A DNA stretch of 64,000 nucleotides from positions 186,001 through 250,000 of the forward strand of contig CAWGXG010000005.1 in the NCBI GenBank assembly GCA_963826505.1, given 5' to 3'. The notes below the pieces were generated by a model that saw nothing but the letters and a program-made list of their open reading frames with translations, made no database searches and was not told where the DNA came from. Position 1 is the stretch's first letter. Each line of letters starts with the position of its first letter. The position numbers were made by a program, and so were the translations under genes. The stretch comes from CAWGXG01 sp963826505. Its GTDB lineage: Bacteria > Chloroflexota > Anaerolineae > Aggregatilineales > Aggregatilineaceae. Shown one piece after another: positions 18,129-26,249 of this stretch.

Positions 18129-18842
18129 ATGACAACACTACGCAAAGTCACCAAACGGACGCTGCTGGCAGGATTATTGGTCGTCACCCTGTTGAGTCTG
18201 GCGGGCATGGCCCAGGCCAAGATGATCCCTTACGTAGAACCGTTGGACGGAGATTGGGGCACGTTTGACGAGCCCCCCGTGCTGACGCTCGAAGGCGCGT
18301 ACTTCTCCGGCGTATTTGGACGCGTGGGAGTACCTGGCGACGCGGATGTAATCCACATGCGTTTTGATGCTCCCGTTGAGGGGGAGGTGCGCGTTGATCT
18401 GCTGGTTCCCGTGTGCGGCGACCATTTCACCGACTTTTTCCCCACACTGGCCTTGATCGGCCCGGATCAGGATATGTCCGAAGAAGCATTGGCAGCACTG
18501 CCATTCGCCCTGCCGGAAGGACTCGGCGTGCAGATTCTGGAACCGGAGCGCCCCGCCGAGGCTAACAACTCCCCTCGCCCGCTGAGCGACTGGCAGGTCT
18601 GGGAGCAGGATTACTATGAGACGCTAACCATCACTTTCGAAGTTCCCATCCCGGCCAAGTACTTCTTTGCCATCTGGGACGAAACCGGGGATACAGGCGC
18701 GTATACGCTGCTCACTGGAGCGGTGCACCCTGGGCCTGACGTGATTGATCCAGAGGAGATAGAAACATTGTACGATACGATGATCAGCAACGGTGCATGG
18801 ATGGGGGTGGATTGCGACGCTCCTGCAACTCCTGACGCCTGA
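18129..18842 (+). CDS. Exported protein of unknown function
   Basis: 237 residues with a clear signal peptide (TLLAGLLVVTLLSLAGMAQA). The mature part is acidic and beta-rich and includes GDADVIHMRFDAPVEGEVRV and YFFAIWDETGDTGAYTLLTG, which resemble the lipoprotein/PPC-like sandwich domains found on secreted proteins. AAGGAG precedes the ATG. It lies 69 bp after the anti-sigma gene and is closed by a strong terminator, so it is the last gene of the sigma operon. Confidence 0.7.
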   Translation: MTTLRKVTKRTLLAGLLVVTLLSLAGMAQAKMIPYVEPLDGDWGTFDEPPVLTLEGAYFSGVFGRVGVPGDADVIHMRFDAPVEGEVRVDLLVPVCGDHFTDFFPTLALIGPDQDMSEEALAALPFALPEGLGVQILEPERPAEANNSPRPLSDWQVWEQDYYETLTITFEVPIPAKYFFAIWDETGDTGAYTLLTGAVHPGPDVIDPEEIETLYDTMISNGAWMGVDCDAPATPDA

Positions 18843-18862
18843 TCGATCCACGAAATCCTACC

Positions 18863-18910
18863 GGAGTCAAGACCACTCGTATAGCGGGTGGCTTTGACTC
18901 CTCTATTTTT
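18863..18910 (+). terminator. Intrinsic terminator of sigma/anti-sigma/exported-protein operon
   Basis: GGAGTCAAGACCAC pairs with GGTGGCTTTGACTCC around a short loop, followed by CTCTATTTTT. It lies 20 bp after the stop codon at 18842. Confidence 0.8.
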
Positions 18911-19013
18911 CAGCTTTGCCGAGGGGTCTAGGAAAAGTATAGATTCTGCGAAGTTGTGATCTTTTGCCCATATAATGTGGTTATTCGTGGGTTGAACGGG
19001 AGAAGATCACCTC

Positions 19014-19730
19014 ATGGAAAATAGGCAGGTTATCAAGGGTTATGGACTGCACATGAGCGAGGGTTACTCAAAAGGCAGAGGCTTGTCGGCCACGATTGGG
19101 CAGCGCGCTGACAACAGTAAATTGGCAGCATGGGGCATAGCCATCGCTTTACGCGGATCAGGGGACTATGAGGCAGCGGGCGAGGACTTCTCGGTAGCGT
19201 TTAAGTACCTTACTGTTATCAAGGGCACGATCGAAGAAATCGCCGATTTGCCCATTGTTGCTATCGTCTATGACGATCAGGGTCAGCCAGGTCGTACTGT
19301 CGAAATGCTGACTCTAGCCATAAGACATCTTGTAGAGGCCTCAGGTCGGAGAGAAAAGTGGCCGCTGCCAAAGCGTCTCCAAGCGGGTCTGAAAATACCT
19401 CTTGGCCCTGAGGCTTATTCGGTGGCCTTGGAGCGCGCCAAACAACTGGACCTAGATAGTGTGATCGGCGAGCTAAAGGTACAGTTGTTCAATGCGGATC
19501 CGTCTGTATCCAGGCCTACCATTCAAGCGTGCTCTGACGCCCTCAGTCCGCGCGAACTGGAAGTGCTGACATTCATCGCGGACGGATTGACCAACCGTGA
19601 AATCGCTGACCGACTTTTCGTCAGTGTCAGCACGGTGAAGAAGCATATCCAGCACATCTATGCCAAACTGAATACGCAGAATCGCACCAGCGCGATTGTA
19701 CGAGCCCGCGAATTGAAGCTCATCTCCTAA
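19014..19730 (+). CDS. Shortened LuxR-family regulator
   Basis: 238 residues. The LuxR helix-turn-helix fills about 177–236 (LSPRELEVLTFIADGLTNRE and FVSVSTVKKHIQHIYAKLN). Residues 35–165 look like the last TPR-like part of large MalT/STAND-type regulators (AAWGIAIALRGSGDYEAAGE). The first dozen residues (NRQVIKGYGL) resemble the start of kinase-LuxR proteins such as the one at 9157 (SGHIIKGYEL), but the kinase and ATPase are missing. It may be an internal-deletion product of a larger regulator that still has an intact DNA-binding domain. Confidence 0.75.
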   Translation: MENRQVIKGYGLHMSEGYSKGRGLSATIGQRADNSKLAAWGIAIALRGSGDYEAAGEDFSVAFKYLTVIKGTIEEIADLPIVAIVYDDQGQPGRTVEMLTLAIRHLVEASGRREKWPLPKRLQAGLKIPLGPEAYSVALERAKQLDLDSVIGELKVQLFNADPSVSRPTIQACSDALSPRELEVLTFIADGLTNREIADRLFVSVSTVKKHIQHIYAKLNTQNRTSAIVRARELKLIS

Positions 19731-20287
19731 TTCGCCCCCCTCAGTCCCAAAACTCGCCATTCGAGTGATGACAATACTCCCGTATGGTGCGAAAACTAAT
19801 CTTCGGGGGAACTGTGCGTGGGTGGTTGAAAACTCAATCCGAGCTCGCTGTCCCCCGTGAACGTCCGAGATGAGCTGGCCCATCATCACCCAAATAAAGC
19901 CCACCTGCAGCCCCGATCAAAACCCCGACGATCCTTCTTAACTGCGCTGAACTCAGGTTTTTGTCATGGCTGATAGGAAGCGGGGAAGCGGCTGATCTTT
20001 CGGTTGCTCCTGTTCGTCTAGGAGTTTGTGTTGGACCGGGCAGCGGTCAGCCTGTTGGTGAGGATGAGAAGGCCGTAGGGCCAAAAAACCGCATGGGCTG
20101 GCAGTGGGCGAATTATTGTCTAGCCCGAAGCAGTCTCGTATCTCAGGGACAAAGAAGGCAGCCTCAAAAGTGGCAAGGCAACCACTATAGCAAGCCGATC
20201 GAGCTTGTCTCTTCGCGTCCGCTTTCTCATTCGCTTTTCCAACCTAACATTGAAACGTCATCCGTAGATTTTCCCGGCGCATTAGCC
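19731..20287. other. 557-bp gap, no recognisable gene
   Basis: Both strands were inspected and no convincing coding frame was found. The piece at 19786–19812 (GAAAACTAATCTTCGGGGG) loosely resembles the insertion-sequence end at 14100–14120. GGGCCAAAAAACC at about 20078 resembles a stretch at 6019–6032 beside another transposase tail. It is probably decayed mobile-element sequence. Confidence 0.3.
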
Positions 20288-20911
20288 TTACCCCTCATGA
20301 ATCGCCCGTAGGTGACACGAATCATTCATGGTCACCAGGGTGAAGATGCCATTCTCCACCTCAAAAACGTTGATGGCGCAGGTATCCTGGCGCAGTCGCC
20401 AGAAGCGATCGTTGCCAAGCCCTAACACACCTAGCAAGATAATCCGGTTAACGACCGTGTGGCTCACCAACACAATAGTCCGGTCTGGGTGATGAGCCGT
20501 CAGGTCGTTCACCGCAGACATGGCGCGGACGCGCAGCGCGTCCAGGGTCTCCCCATCCGGAATTCGCGCCAAGTGCGGCATGTCATACCAGACCGAGAGG
20601 GTTTCAGCCCAGCGCTCTCGAACTTCGTCAGGCGTTAACCCTTGCCACTCCCCGTAATCGATGTCAATAAGTCGAGGTTCAACCTGTACAGGCAAGTTAC
20701 AACAGGAGCCAATGGCCTCGGCCGTATGCGCAGTCCGGGAAAGTGGACCGGCATAAATAGCAACGGGCTGCCATTCACTAGCGACGCGTTGTCCGGTGGC
20801 GTCGGCTTGTGCCAGGCCAATCTGATTGAGTGGAATATCCGCCCGCCCACGGAATCGTTCCACCCGGTTCCATTCCGTTTGCCCATGCCGTACCAATATC
20901 ACGCGTGTCAC
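20288..20911 (-). CDS. Histidine phosphatase (phosphoglycerate-mutase-like) family protein
   Basis: About 207 residues. The N-terminal RHG signature LVRHGQTEWN carries the phospho-accepting His. The second catalytic part includes IDYGEWQGLTPDE and IVLVSHTVVNRII. This is the cobC/gpm-type branch of cytoplasmic phosphatases. A GTG at 20911 is preferred because AAGGGGGAT lies just upstream; a TTG at 20929 that overlaps the MutS-like stop is also possible. It is the third gene of an operon with two MutS-like ATPases, so it may act on a phosphorylated partner or metabolite in that pathway. Confidence 0.85.
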   Translation of the reverse strand: MTRVILVRHGQTEWNRVERFRGRADIPLNQIGLAQADATGQRVASEWQPVAIYAGPLSRTAHTAEAIGSCCNLPVQVEPRLIDIDYGEWQGLTPDEVRERWAETLSVWYDMPHLARIPDGETLDALRVRAMSAVNDLTAHHPDRTIVLVSHTVVNRIILLGVLGLGNDRFWRLRQDTCAINVFEVENGIFTLVTMNDSCHLRAIHEG

Positions 20912-20925
20912 TGAGCCATCCCCCT

Positions 20926-21654
20926 TCAAGCCGGTTCCCTTTGAGCGACACAGTGATCGTCTGCTTCAAATAACTGGCTATACAAATCTCCGCCATAACT
21001 GGTTTGCAGTGGTTCACCGGCGATCATCTTAAAGGTTCGCCCTCCATCGTCCCGCCTTTCAGCGCGCAGGAAAAGAGCGCTGTCCCGTTGATTTTCATAA
21101 AACCGATGCGCAAACTCATACAAATGCGTGACGAAAAAAACCTTGATGTGGTTTTCCAACAAAGCGCGTGTGATCTGCCCCGCAATCTCCGAGCCTTCTC
21201 GTTCGTTGGTCGCGGCAAAAAACTCGTTCAACAGCAACATGGAATTCGACGTCAGGTGGTCTACGATCTCACTCATTCGGCTGAGTTCCTCATCAAGTCT
21301 CCCGCTGCTCATCTCAGTGTCTTCTTCCCGTTTGAAATGCGTGAACAGGCTATCGCAGAGATTGGAAGAGAAGAGCTCAGCTGGCACGAACATTCCGCAC
21401 TGCATCATGAGCTGGGACAGACCAATACTTCGCAAAAATGTTGATTTGCCGCCCTGATTCGCGCCGGTGATGATCACGAGGTCCTTATGGTCAGCCTCTA
21501 CAGCGTTACCAACAACCCCTTGCTCCACCGTTAACGCCAAACAGACATCGTATAACCCCCTAAAAGAATGTCTGCGTTCTTCAACTCCTACAGGTACAGG
21601 AAAGGACGTTGGCGTTCGCCTAATTGGGCGAGGTGTTCGTGTAGATTCAGACAT
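20926..21654 (-). CDS. MutS-like ATPase, second paralogue, C-terminal ATPase piece (frameshifted)
   Basis: The MutS-type ATPase domain has Walker A ITGANQGGKSTFLRSIGLSQ, the Walker B/ABC region MLLLNEFFAATNEREGSEI and the switch histidine in VFFVTHLYEFAH. It has no independent plausible start: homology enters at about 21600 (VPVGVEERRHSFRGLYDVCL), directly continuing the preceding piece after a frame change near 21590–21600. An intact protein would be about 510 residues, matching the first paralogue. It either reflects a single-base error or a disabled gene. Confidence 0.75.
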   Translation of the reverse strand: MSESTRTPRPIRRTPTSFPVPVGVEERRHSFRGLYDVCLALTVEQGVVGNAVEADHKDLVIITGANQGGKSTFLRSIGLSQLMMQCGMFVPAELFSSNLCDSLFTHFKREEDTEMSSGRLDEELSRMSEIVDHLTSNSMLLLNEFFAATNEREGSEIAGQITRALLENHIKVFFVTHLYEFAHRFYENQRDSALFLRAERRDDGGRTFKMIAGEPLQTSYGGDLYSQLFEADDHCVAQREPA

Positions 21655-22451
21655 CCAACATAAAAAGCCAATTCAGTCCGCAACATGTGGAAAAAGCTGA
21701 GAATATGATCGTTGGATTGTGCGAGTGCATTAGCCACAAGGTTGATTCCCCTATCCCTCAGTTGTGATAACGCTTTTGCACCGCTTTCGTCGCGATCGCT
21801 GATATAGAGAGAATAAACACGCGGTCCTGTGCCTGTGAGCCGATCCAGCCAGCCATATTTCTTGTCTTGCTTCCGCAGCGTATAGTTGATCCCTTTGTTG
21901 CCCTTGCCCAATTCGGCGCTCACCAGGACACCGCTGCGGAATTTTAGGGCTTTCAAGTGATCCTGGATGAGGTCGAAGTATTCATCACTCAGTTCTGCCT
22001 GCAACATGGCGAAGAAGCGAGCAAAACCCGCCAACTCAAATTCATGCATCTGTTCATCGGCGATGCGCCGCAGTTTTTTGAGCCTTCCGACAAACATCTC
22101 CAGCGCTTCAATCGAGCGCCGCAAAACAGAGGAAGGATACTTGAAAACACTGATGTAAATCTTTCTTTCACTGGCGATCGTTTCTCCGGCGAGACCGTAG
22201 ATCTCTCTGACAATAGAGGGATGGTCCAGGCAATCTTTGAGAATAGCCTGGCGGTAGAAAATGGTATCCAAATCATTCCTGGTGCCTGACAAAACGGCTG
22301 ACTTTGCCACTTCAAACAAGAGTTTGTCGTCACGCGCCATAGCATTGAACAACGTGTCCAATTCTAGGTCCTGTATCAGGGCTTGTGCGCTCGGCGGTAA
22401 TTCTTGCCGCGGGTCAAAATCACGATCCCGAAACATGAGAAACGCTTTCAT
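21588..22451 (-). CDS. MutS-like ATPase, second paralogue, N-terminal lever/clamp piece (frameshifted)
   Basis: 287 residues of helical MutS-core sequence (AFLMFRDRDFDPRQELPPSA, FYRQAILKDCLDHPSIVREI) without the N-terminal mismatch-recognition domain. Its ATG overlaps the stop of the first paralogue (ATGA at 22448–22451), so the two are translationally coupled. The frame ends at ERQRPFLYL while the ATPase continues in another frame as PVPVGVEERR. See the adjoining piece at 20926. Confidence 0.75.
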   Translation of the reverse strand: MKAFLMFRDRDFDPRQELPPSAQALIQDLELDTLFNAMARDDKLLFEVAKSAVLSGTRNDLDTIFYRQAILKDCLDHPSIVREIYGLAGETIASERKIYISVFKYPSSVLRRSIEALEMFVGRLKKLRRIADEQMHEFELAGFARFFAMLQAELSDEYFDLIQDHLKALKFRSGVLVSAELGKGNKGINYTLRKQDKKYGWLDRLTGTGPRVYSLYISDRDESGAKALSQLRDRGINLVANALAQSNDHILSFFHMLRTELAFYVGCLNLHEHLAQLGERQRPFLYL

Positions 22452-23983
22452 AATGCGATCCGCTCCTTCACGCGCTCGTAAGTCAGTCCGTGTTTTTTGG
22501 CAATTGAGAGCGCATAAGCCAGTCCGTCGGCGGGCCGCCTGACGATCTTGAACGTTCGCAGGGCCGGATTTTCAGGAACGACTGTGCTGACCACGCTGAC
22601 GGTCGTTTCGCTCAAAGAAGCCAGCTCATCAATGAATGTGACGCACACACACGGTGAATCCAGTTGGATGATCTTCTCTATGATCTTCTTGCCCAGGAAG
22701 ATCGCGTCATCGATGGTTGTCGAGGCAAAAATCTCATTGATGATGATCAGGCTGTTGGGGCTTGCCTGGTCCAGAATACGGTGGATTCGAACCAAGTCGT
22801 CCTGGAGTTTGCCATGAAGATTGGTGATGTCTTCTTCTCTTTCGAAATGCGTAAAAAGCCTGTCAAACAGAAAGAGCCGCGCCTCTCGACCCGGAACAGG
22901 GCAGCCGATGCTGGCCAGATAATGCAGTTGACCAAACATGCGCGCAAACGTTGTTTTACCGCCCTGGTTCGGCCCGGATACGACTAAGATGCGCTCACTT
23001 CCTCTCAAATAGAAATCGTTGGTCACTACCGACGCGTTTTCCATTTTAAGTTTGTGAGCCAGCGCCACATCAAAGCCTTCATTGTCGTAGATCTCTTTGT
23101 CGCTATCGGACACCTGTGGATAACAGAATTTCAATCCCGTTCGTTTCAGCCGTACGACAAAGTCCAGGTAAGCGACATAAAACTGGATTTCCCGGTCAAA
23201 GGCACCGATGGTTCCATCCAGATAAGCGCTGTTTCTCGCGCAGTAATCATCAAGAGCTGAAAATGTGTCAGAATACAACCGGGCGACCAAATCCAGGATG
23301 CCTGCTTCGACATGATTCATGTCCGGGCCAGTGGGAAATTCGACCCGGTAATCCTCCACTGCCCCCTGTTTGAATTTCTCGAATGTCTCCTCTACTTCGG
23401 CGCTGTAGTCAGTTTCAGCCTCATATTGACGCACCTGAACCTGGTTGCTCCTAATGAGCAGACAGTATTTTACGGCGGTCAGTTCAGCCTTTAGCTTCTT
23501 CGTTGCTGTCCGAAGCGCTGTAAACCGGCTCGATTTCGTATAGGTCGCCAGGTACTCGCGGAAGGCCAATAAGCCGCGCGACTTCAAATCCACAAAAGTA
23601 AGATCATGCATCAGGTCATCCACGGCATCGCAGTAAATCTCGGCCGCGTCCAGAAACCATCTTTGCTTTTGGCGTGTGTAATAAAGCTTGTCAGCCTGGG
23701 CCAGGTGATCCCGCATCGCGCGCATTCTTCGCGCAAACAGGTTGATATATCCATACAAACTCTCATTCTCAAGGTCCCGCATGACTTCCTGACGATACAG
23801 GATTGCATCGATATCGGTCAGGGCGGTGTAAAAGAATGGTTTGAGGTTATAGTCCCGCTTCGCAGCGGTGATGGTTTCCACAACTTGGTCGAGGGCCAAA
23901 TCAACAAAGAAGTCGGGCGCTTCAGGTAAGTCCGACCGCGTGCCATCTTCGGCGTCTAAAAATAGGATGCTGTGGAAAACCAT
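22448..23983 (-). CDS. MutS-like ATPase, first paralogue (no mismatch-recognition domain)
   Basis: 511 residues, intact. Residues 1–330 are the helical lever/clamp region (FYTALTDIDAILYRQEVMRD matches the opening of MutS domain III). The ATPase follows: Walker A VVSGPNQGGKTTFARMFGQL, Walker B SLIIINEIFASTTIDDA, and CVCVTFIDELASLSE where MutS has its switch region. The N-terminal mismatch-binding and connector domains of MutS are absent, as in MutS2/MSH4-5-like proteins. CAGGAGG precedes the ATG. With the next gene it forms a coupled pair, suggesting an obligate heterodimer acting on DNA structures other than mismatches. Confidence 0.85.
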   Translation of the reverse strand: MVFHSILFLDAEDGTRSDLPEAPDFFVDLALDQVVETITAAKRDYNLKPFFYTALTDIDAILYRQEVMRDLENESLYGYINLFARRMRAMRDHLAQADKLYYTRQKQRWFLDAAEIYCDAVDDLMHDLTFVDLKSRGLLAFREYLATYTKSSRFTALRTATKKLKAELTAVKYCLLIRSNQVQVRQYEAETDYSAEVEETFEKFKQGAVEDYRVEFPTGPDMNHVEAGILDLVARLYSDTFSALDDYCARNSAYLDGTIGAFDREIQFYVAYLDFVVRLKRTGLKFCYPQVSDSDKEIYDNEGFDVALAHKLKMENASVVTNDFYLRGSERILVVSGPNQGGKTTFARMFGQLHYLASIGCPVPGREARLFLFDRLFTHFEREEDITNLHGKLQDDLVRIHRILDQASPNSLIIINEIFASTTIDDAIFLGKKIIEKIIQLDSPCVCVTFIDELASLSETTVSVVSTVVPENPALRTFKIVRRPADGLAYALSIAKKHGLTYERVKERIAL

Positions 23984-24010
23984 AATTCCTCCTGGAACGC
24001 GGTTATTCGG

Positions 24011-25261
24011 CTAGTTCCCCAGGCTGGCCGCCAACAACGTCTGACGACCAACAATGCCGATGGGGTGCCCGACATCGTCCACAACCACAATCCGCTTGCG
24101 GCCTTCACGCAGCATAAGCGTGATAGCATCAAGAACGCTCATCTCTTGAGGGGCGGTGAGAACGTTCTCGGACATAATATCCCGCGCGAGGGCGTGGCCG
24201 CGCATCAGCCCGGTTCCCATAACCCGCTCGGCAATCGCGCGCAGCATATTGCGTCGCATCACGGGCGCCACCCGCGCGACCAGATCGCCTTCGGTGATGA
24301 CCCCAGCGGCGCTCTGATTCTCATCCAACACCACCACATACCGGATATGGGTCTTGAGCATTTGCTGCAAAACATCCACCAGGTCGTCGTTGATATAGAC
24401 AGAAGGAACATCTGACGTCATTATTTCACCAAGCGTGCGCCCCGGCTTGGGCGCAGGTGCTTGCTCCTGTTCTCCCACGCCATTTCCAGCCACCGCACGC
24501 AGGATATCCAAGCGGCTCACCATGCCTACCAGGCGTTTTTCGGCATCCACCACCGGGAACCGGGTAAAGTTGCGCTCAACCATCTGCTGGGCCACATGTC
24601 CCAGGGCATCATCCTCATTAACCGTGCTCACCGGCTGCGACATGATATGCTGGGCATTCTTCTCATACCGGATTTGAGCCATAAATTCCTGGAGATCCGC
24701 CTGTTCCAATCGTCCGGCAACCGCTAAGTGCGCTGGCATCTCGACTTTTTCCAGCAAATCCGCCTCTGTGACGATGCCCATGACGTGCCGCTCATCGTCG
24801 ACGACCGGTACGGCTTTGAAGAGCTGCCCTAACAACAGCTCGATCACCTGTCTGGCAGGAGTATCCGGGGTCACGGTCGTAACGTTACGGGTCATAATCG
24901 CCGAAACAGGACGATCAGCGGGTAAGGGCTGCAGATAACGATGGGTATATTTCACGATCTCGACATCTTCAACCGTAATCAGACCTTCGCGCACCATCGG
25001 CTTCACCAACGCCAAAGCTTTGTCGATATTCTCCGGTGAATCGACCACGGTGATCACCATCGGGAGGTCCATCGAAAGGCGTTCGATCCGCCACGTATGA
25101 ATGAGACTGTGCGCGCCAAACCCGGCGTGTCCGCGCATGACGGTCGCCCCGGCGATACCGGCCTTGCGCAGCGTGTCCAGAATGCTCGTATACAGCGACC
25201 GCCCGCGCCACGTGTCGCTTTCCCCCACGTAAATGACCAATCGTTTTCCATTCGCAACCAT
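24011..25261 (-). CDS. DUF190 protein with four CBS domains
   Basis: About 416 residues from ATG at 25261 (MVANGKRLVIYVGESDTWRG). Residues 1–105 are a DUF190 module (RSLYTSILDTLRKAGIAGAT, MVITVVDSPENIDKAL), a PII-like ferredoxin fold. Four CBS motifs follow as two Bateman pairs, with repeats such as VSAIMTRNVTTVTPDTPARQ, IMSQPVSTVNEDDA, IMTSDVPSVYIND and IMSENVLTAPQEM. CBS pairs bind adenine nucleotides, so it probably senses energy state. It lies 20 bp after crcB under the fluoride riboswitch. DUF190 proteins commonly neighbour crcB, which suggests a regulatory role in fluoride resistance. Confidence 0.85.
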   Translation of the reverse strand: MVANGKRLVIYVGESDTWRGRSLYTSILDTLRKAGIAGATVMRGHAGFGAHSLIHTWRIERLSMDLPMVITVVDSPENIDKALALVKPMVREGLITVEDVEIVKYTHRYLQPLPADRPVSAIMTRNVTTVTPDTPARQVIELLLGQLFKAVPVVDDERHVMGIVTEADLLEKVEMPAHLAVAGRLEQADLQEFMAQIRYEKNAQHIMSQPVSTVNEDDALGHVAQQMVERNFTRFPVVDAEKRLVGMVSRLDILRAVAGNGVGEQEQAPAPKPGRTLGEIMTSDVPSVYINDDLVDVLQQMLKTHIRYVVVLDENQSAAGVITEGDLVARVAPVMRRNMLRAIAERVMGTGLMRGHALARDIMSENVLTAPQEMSVLDAITLMLREGRKRIVVVDDVGHPIGIVGRQTLLAASLGN

Positions 25262-25281
25262 ACTGACCTTGCTTCTCCTCG

Positions 25282-25677
25282 CTACAGCTGCCTGCCGATG
25301 GCCAGCCCGACCAGTGCGCCGATCACACACACGAGGTTGGTCCCCATGATATTACCAAGCATTCCCAGAATGTCCCCTGATTCGAAGAGCAGCGCACTCT
25401 CGTTCGCGTAAGTTGAAAACGTCGTGTACGCGCCAAAAAACCCGACAGCGACCAGCATCCGCACGCGCGGGTCGAGCGTGATATGCTGTGAAGACCAACC
25501 GATAAACACCCCAAGCAGCAGCGACCCACTGGCATTGATCACGAAAGTTCCCCACGGAAAAGTCTGTCCTACTTGATCGGCCACCCAGCCGCCAACCCAG
25601 TAGCGCATATTGGCACCAATAAATCCCCCCAATCCGATTAACAGTAACGTTTCCACATTTCTCCTCGATAGTGACAT
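25282..25677 (-). CDS. crcB: Fluoride channel CrcB/Fluc
   Basis: 131 residues with four membrane helices. It carries the Fluc signatures GGFIGANMRYWVGG, FVINASGSLLLGVFIG (with the conserved Asn) and VGFFGAYTTFSTYANE (the Phe-box region and central sodium site). It exports fluoride passively as an antiparallel dual-topology dimer. It is the first gene after a fluoride riboswitch and is followed 20 bp later by the DUF190/CBS gene. A single crcB gene implies a homodimer. Confidence 0.95.
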   Translation of the reverse strand: MSLSRRNVETLLLIGLGGFIGANMRYWVGGWVADQVGQTFPWGTFVINASGSLLLGVFIGWSSQHITLDPRVRMLVAVGFFGAYTTFSTYANESALLFESGDILGMLGNIMGTNLVCVIGALVGLAIGRQL

Positions 25678-25862
25678 GCTACGCGCCCCGAATCGTAGTA
25701 GACGATGACGAAATTCCTTTACGCTGTTGAATCAGGTTATTATAGATGCCCGGCCTCAAAGCCGGGTTTGACGTGGATTAAGCAGATCGCGAGTCAAACC
25801 CAACACTCCTTCTTCCTCGCCCAGACATTTCATACTTTGCCCGCACATGACATCTTGGCAAC

Positions 25863-25903
25863 AAAAAAGCCTCTACCACTGCACCATATGTGCCGGTAGA
25901 GGC
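25863..25903 (-). terminator. Riboswitch-controlled intrinsic terminator ahead of crcB
   Basis: On the minus strand GCCTCTACC (25903–25895) pairs with GGTAGAGGC (25877–25869), followed by TTTTTT at 25868–25863. The upstream arm is the same strand that closes the riboswitch pseudoknot, so fluoride binding and termination are mutually exclusive. Confidence 0.85.
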
Positions 25904-25968
25904 TATTAGTCCCTGTGTCGAAGACGTTTTGGCCGGTTTCAGCCGACGCCAGCGAGCCTCATCGCTCT
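25893..25968 (-). ncRNA. Fluoride riboswitch (crcB motif) aptamer
   Basis: Minus-strand RNA from 25968 reads AGAGCGATGAGGCTCGC, then a variable stem, then GACTAATAGCCTCTACCGG. The two ends match the known fluoride aptamer pattern (GCGAUGAGGC..CGC and CUGAUGGCCUCUAC), including the GAGGC–GCCUC pseudoknot. It sits about 215 nt upstream of crcB, immediately before a terminator that reuses its 3' strand. Fluoride should stabilise the pseudoknot, block the terminator and turn on crcB and the DUF190/CBS gene. Confidence 0.88.
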
Positions 25969-25984
25969 ATTTTTCTCCACGAAT

Positions 25985-26013
25985 ATTGTCGCACGTCCAG
26001 CTCAGAACGTCAA
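25985..26013 (-). promoter_or_regulatory. Probable promoter of the crcB riboswitch transcript
   Basis: On the minus strand TTGACG (26013–26008) and GACAAT (25990–25985) are separated by 17 bases, and the riboswitch begins about 17 bases downstream. The -35 is close to consensus; the -10 matches 4 of 6. Confidence 0.55.
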
Positions 26014-26093
26014 GAAGCGAAGAGGCCGAACCTGTGATTTGGGGAGGGCGTATTTTGCACGCTTGGCAAGTGGATTGATTTCTGAACCATACG

Positions 26094-26215
26094 GGACGTG
26101 GGGTTAGCCATTGTCAAGCATGCGGTCGAAGTGCTGGGAGGCGCCATCACCTGCGCTAGTGAAGAAGGCACCGGCACATCTTGCACGGTGGCCCTCCCCT
26201 CATTGACCATGAGTT
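26094..26215 (+). pseudogene. C-terminal remnant of a histidine kinase
   Basis: The plus-strand frame reads DVGLAIVKHAVEVLGGAITC, then SEEGTGTSCTVALPS and stop. This is the G2 box and last strand of a histidine-kinase ATPase domain. Nothing upstream is coding in this frame, so only the tail survives. It shows that a kinase gene was once located here. Confidence 0.65.
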
Positions 26216-26249
26216 GATCGCCGCCTGCGGGTTATTGGTCGAGAAAGCC

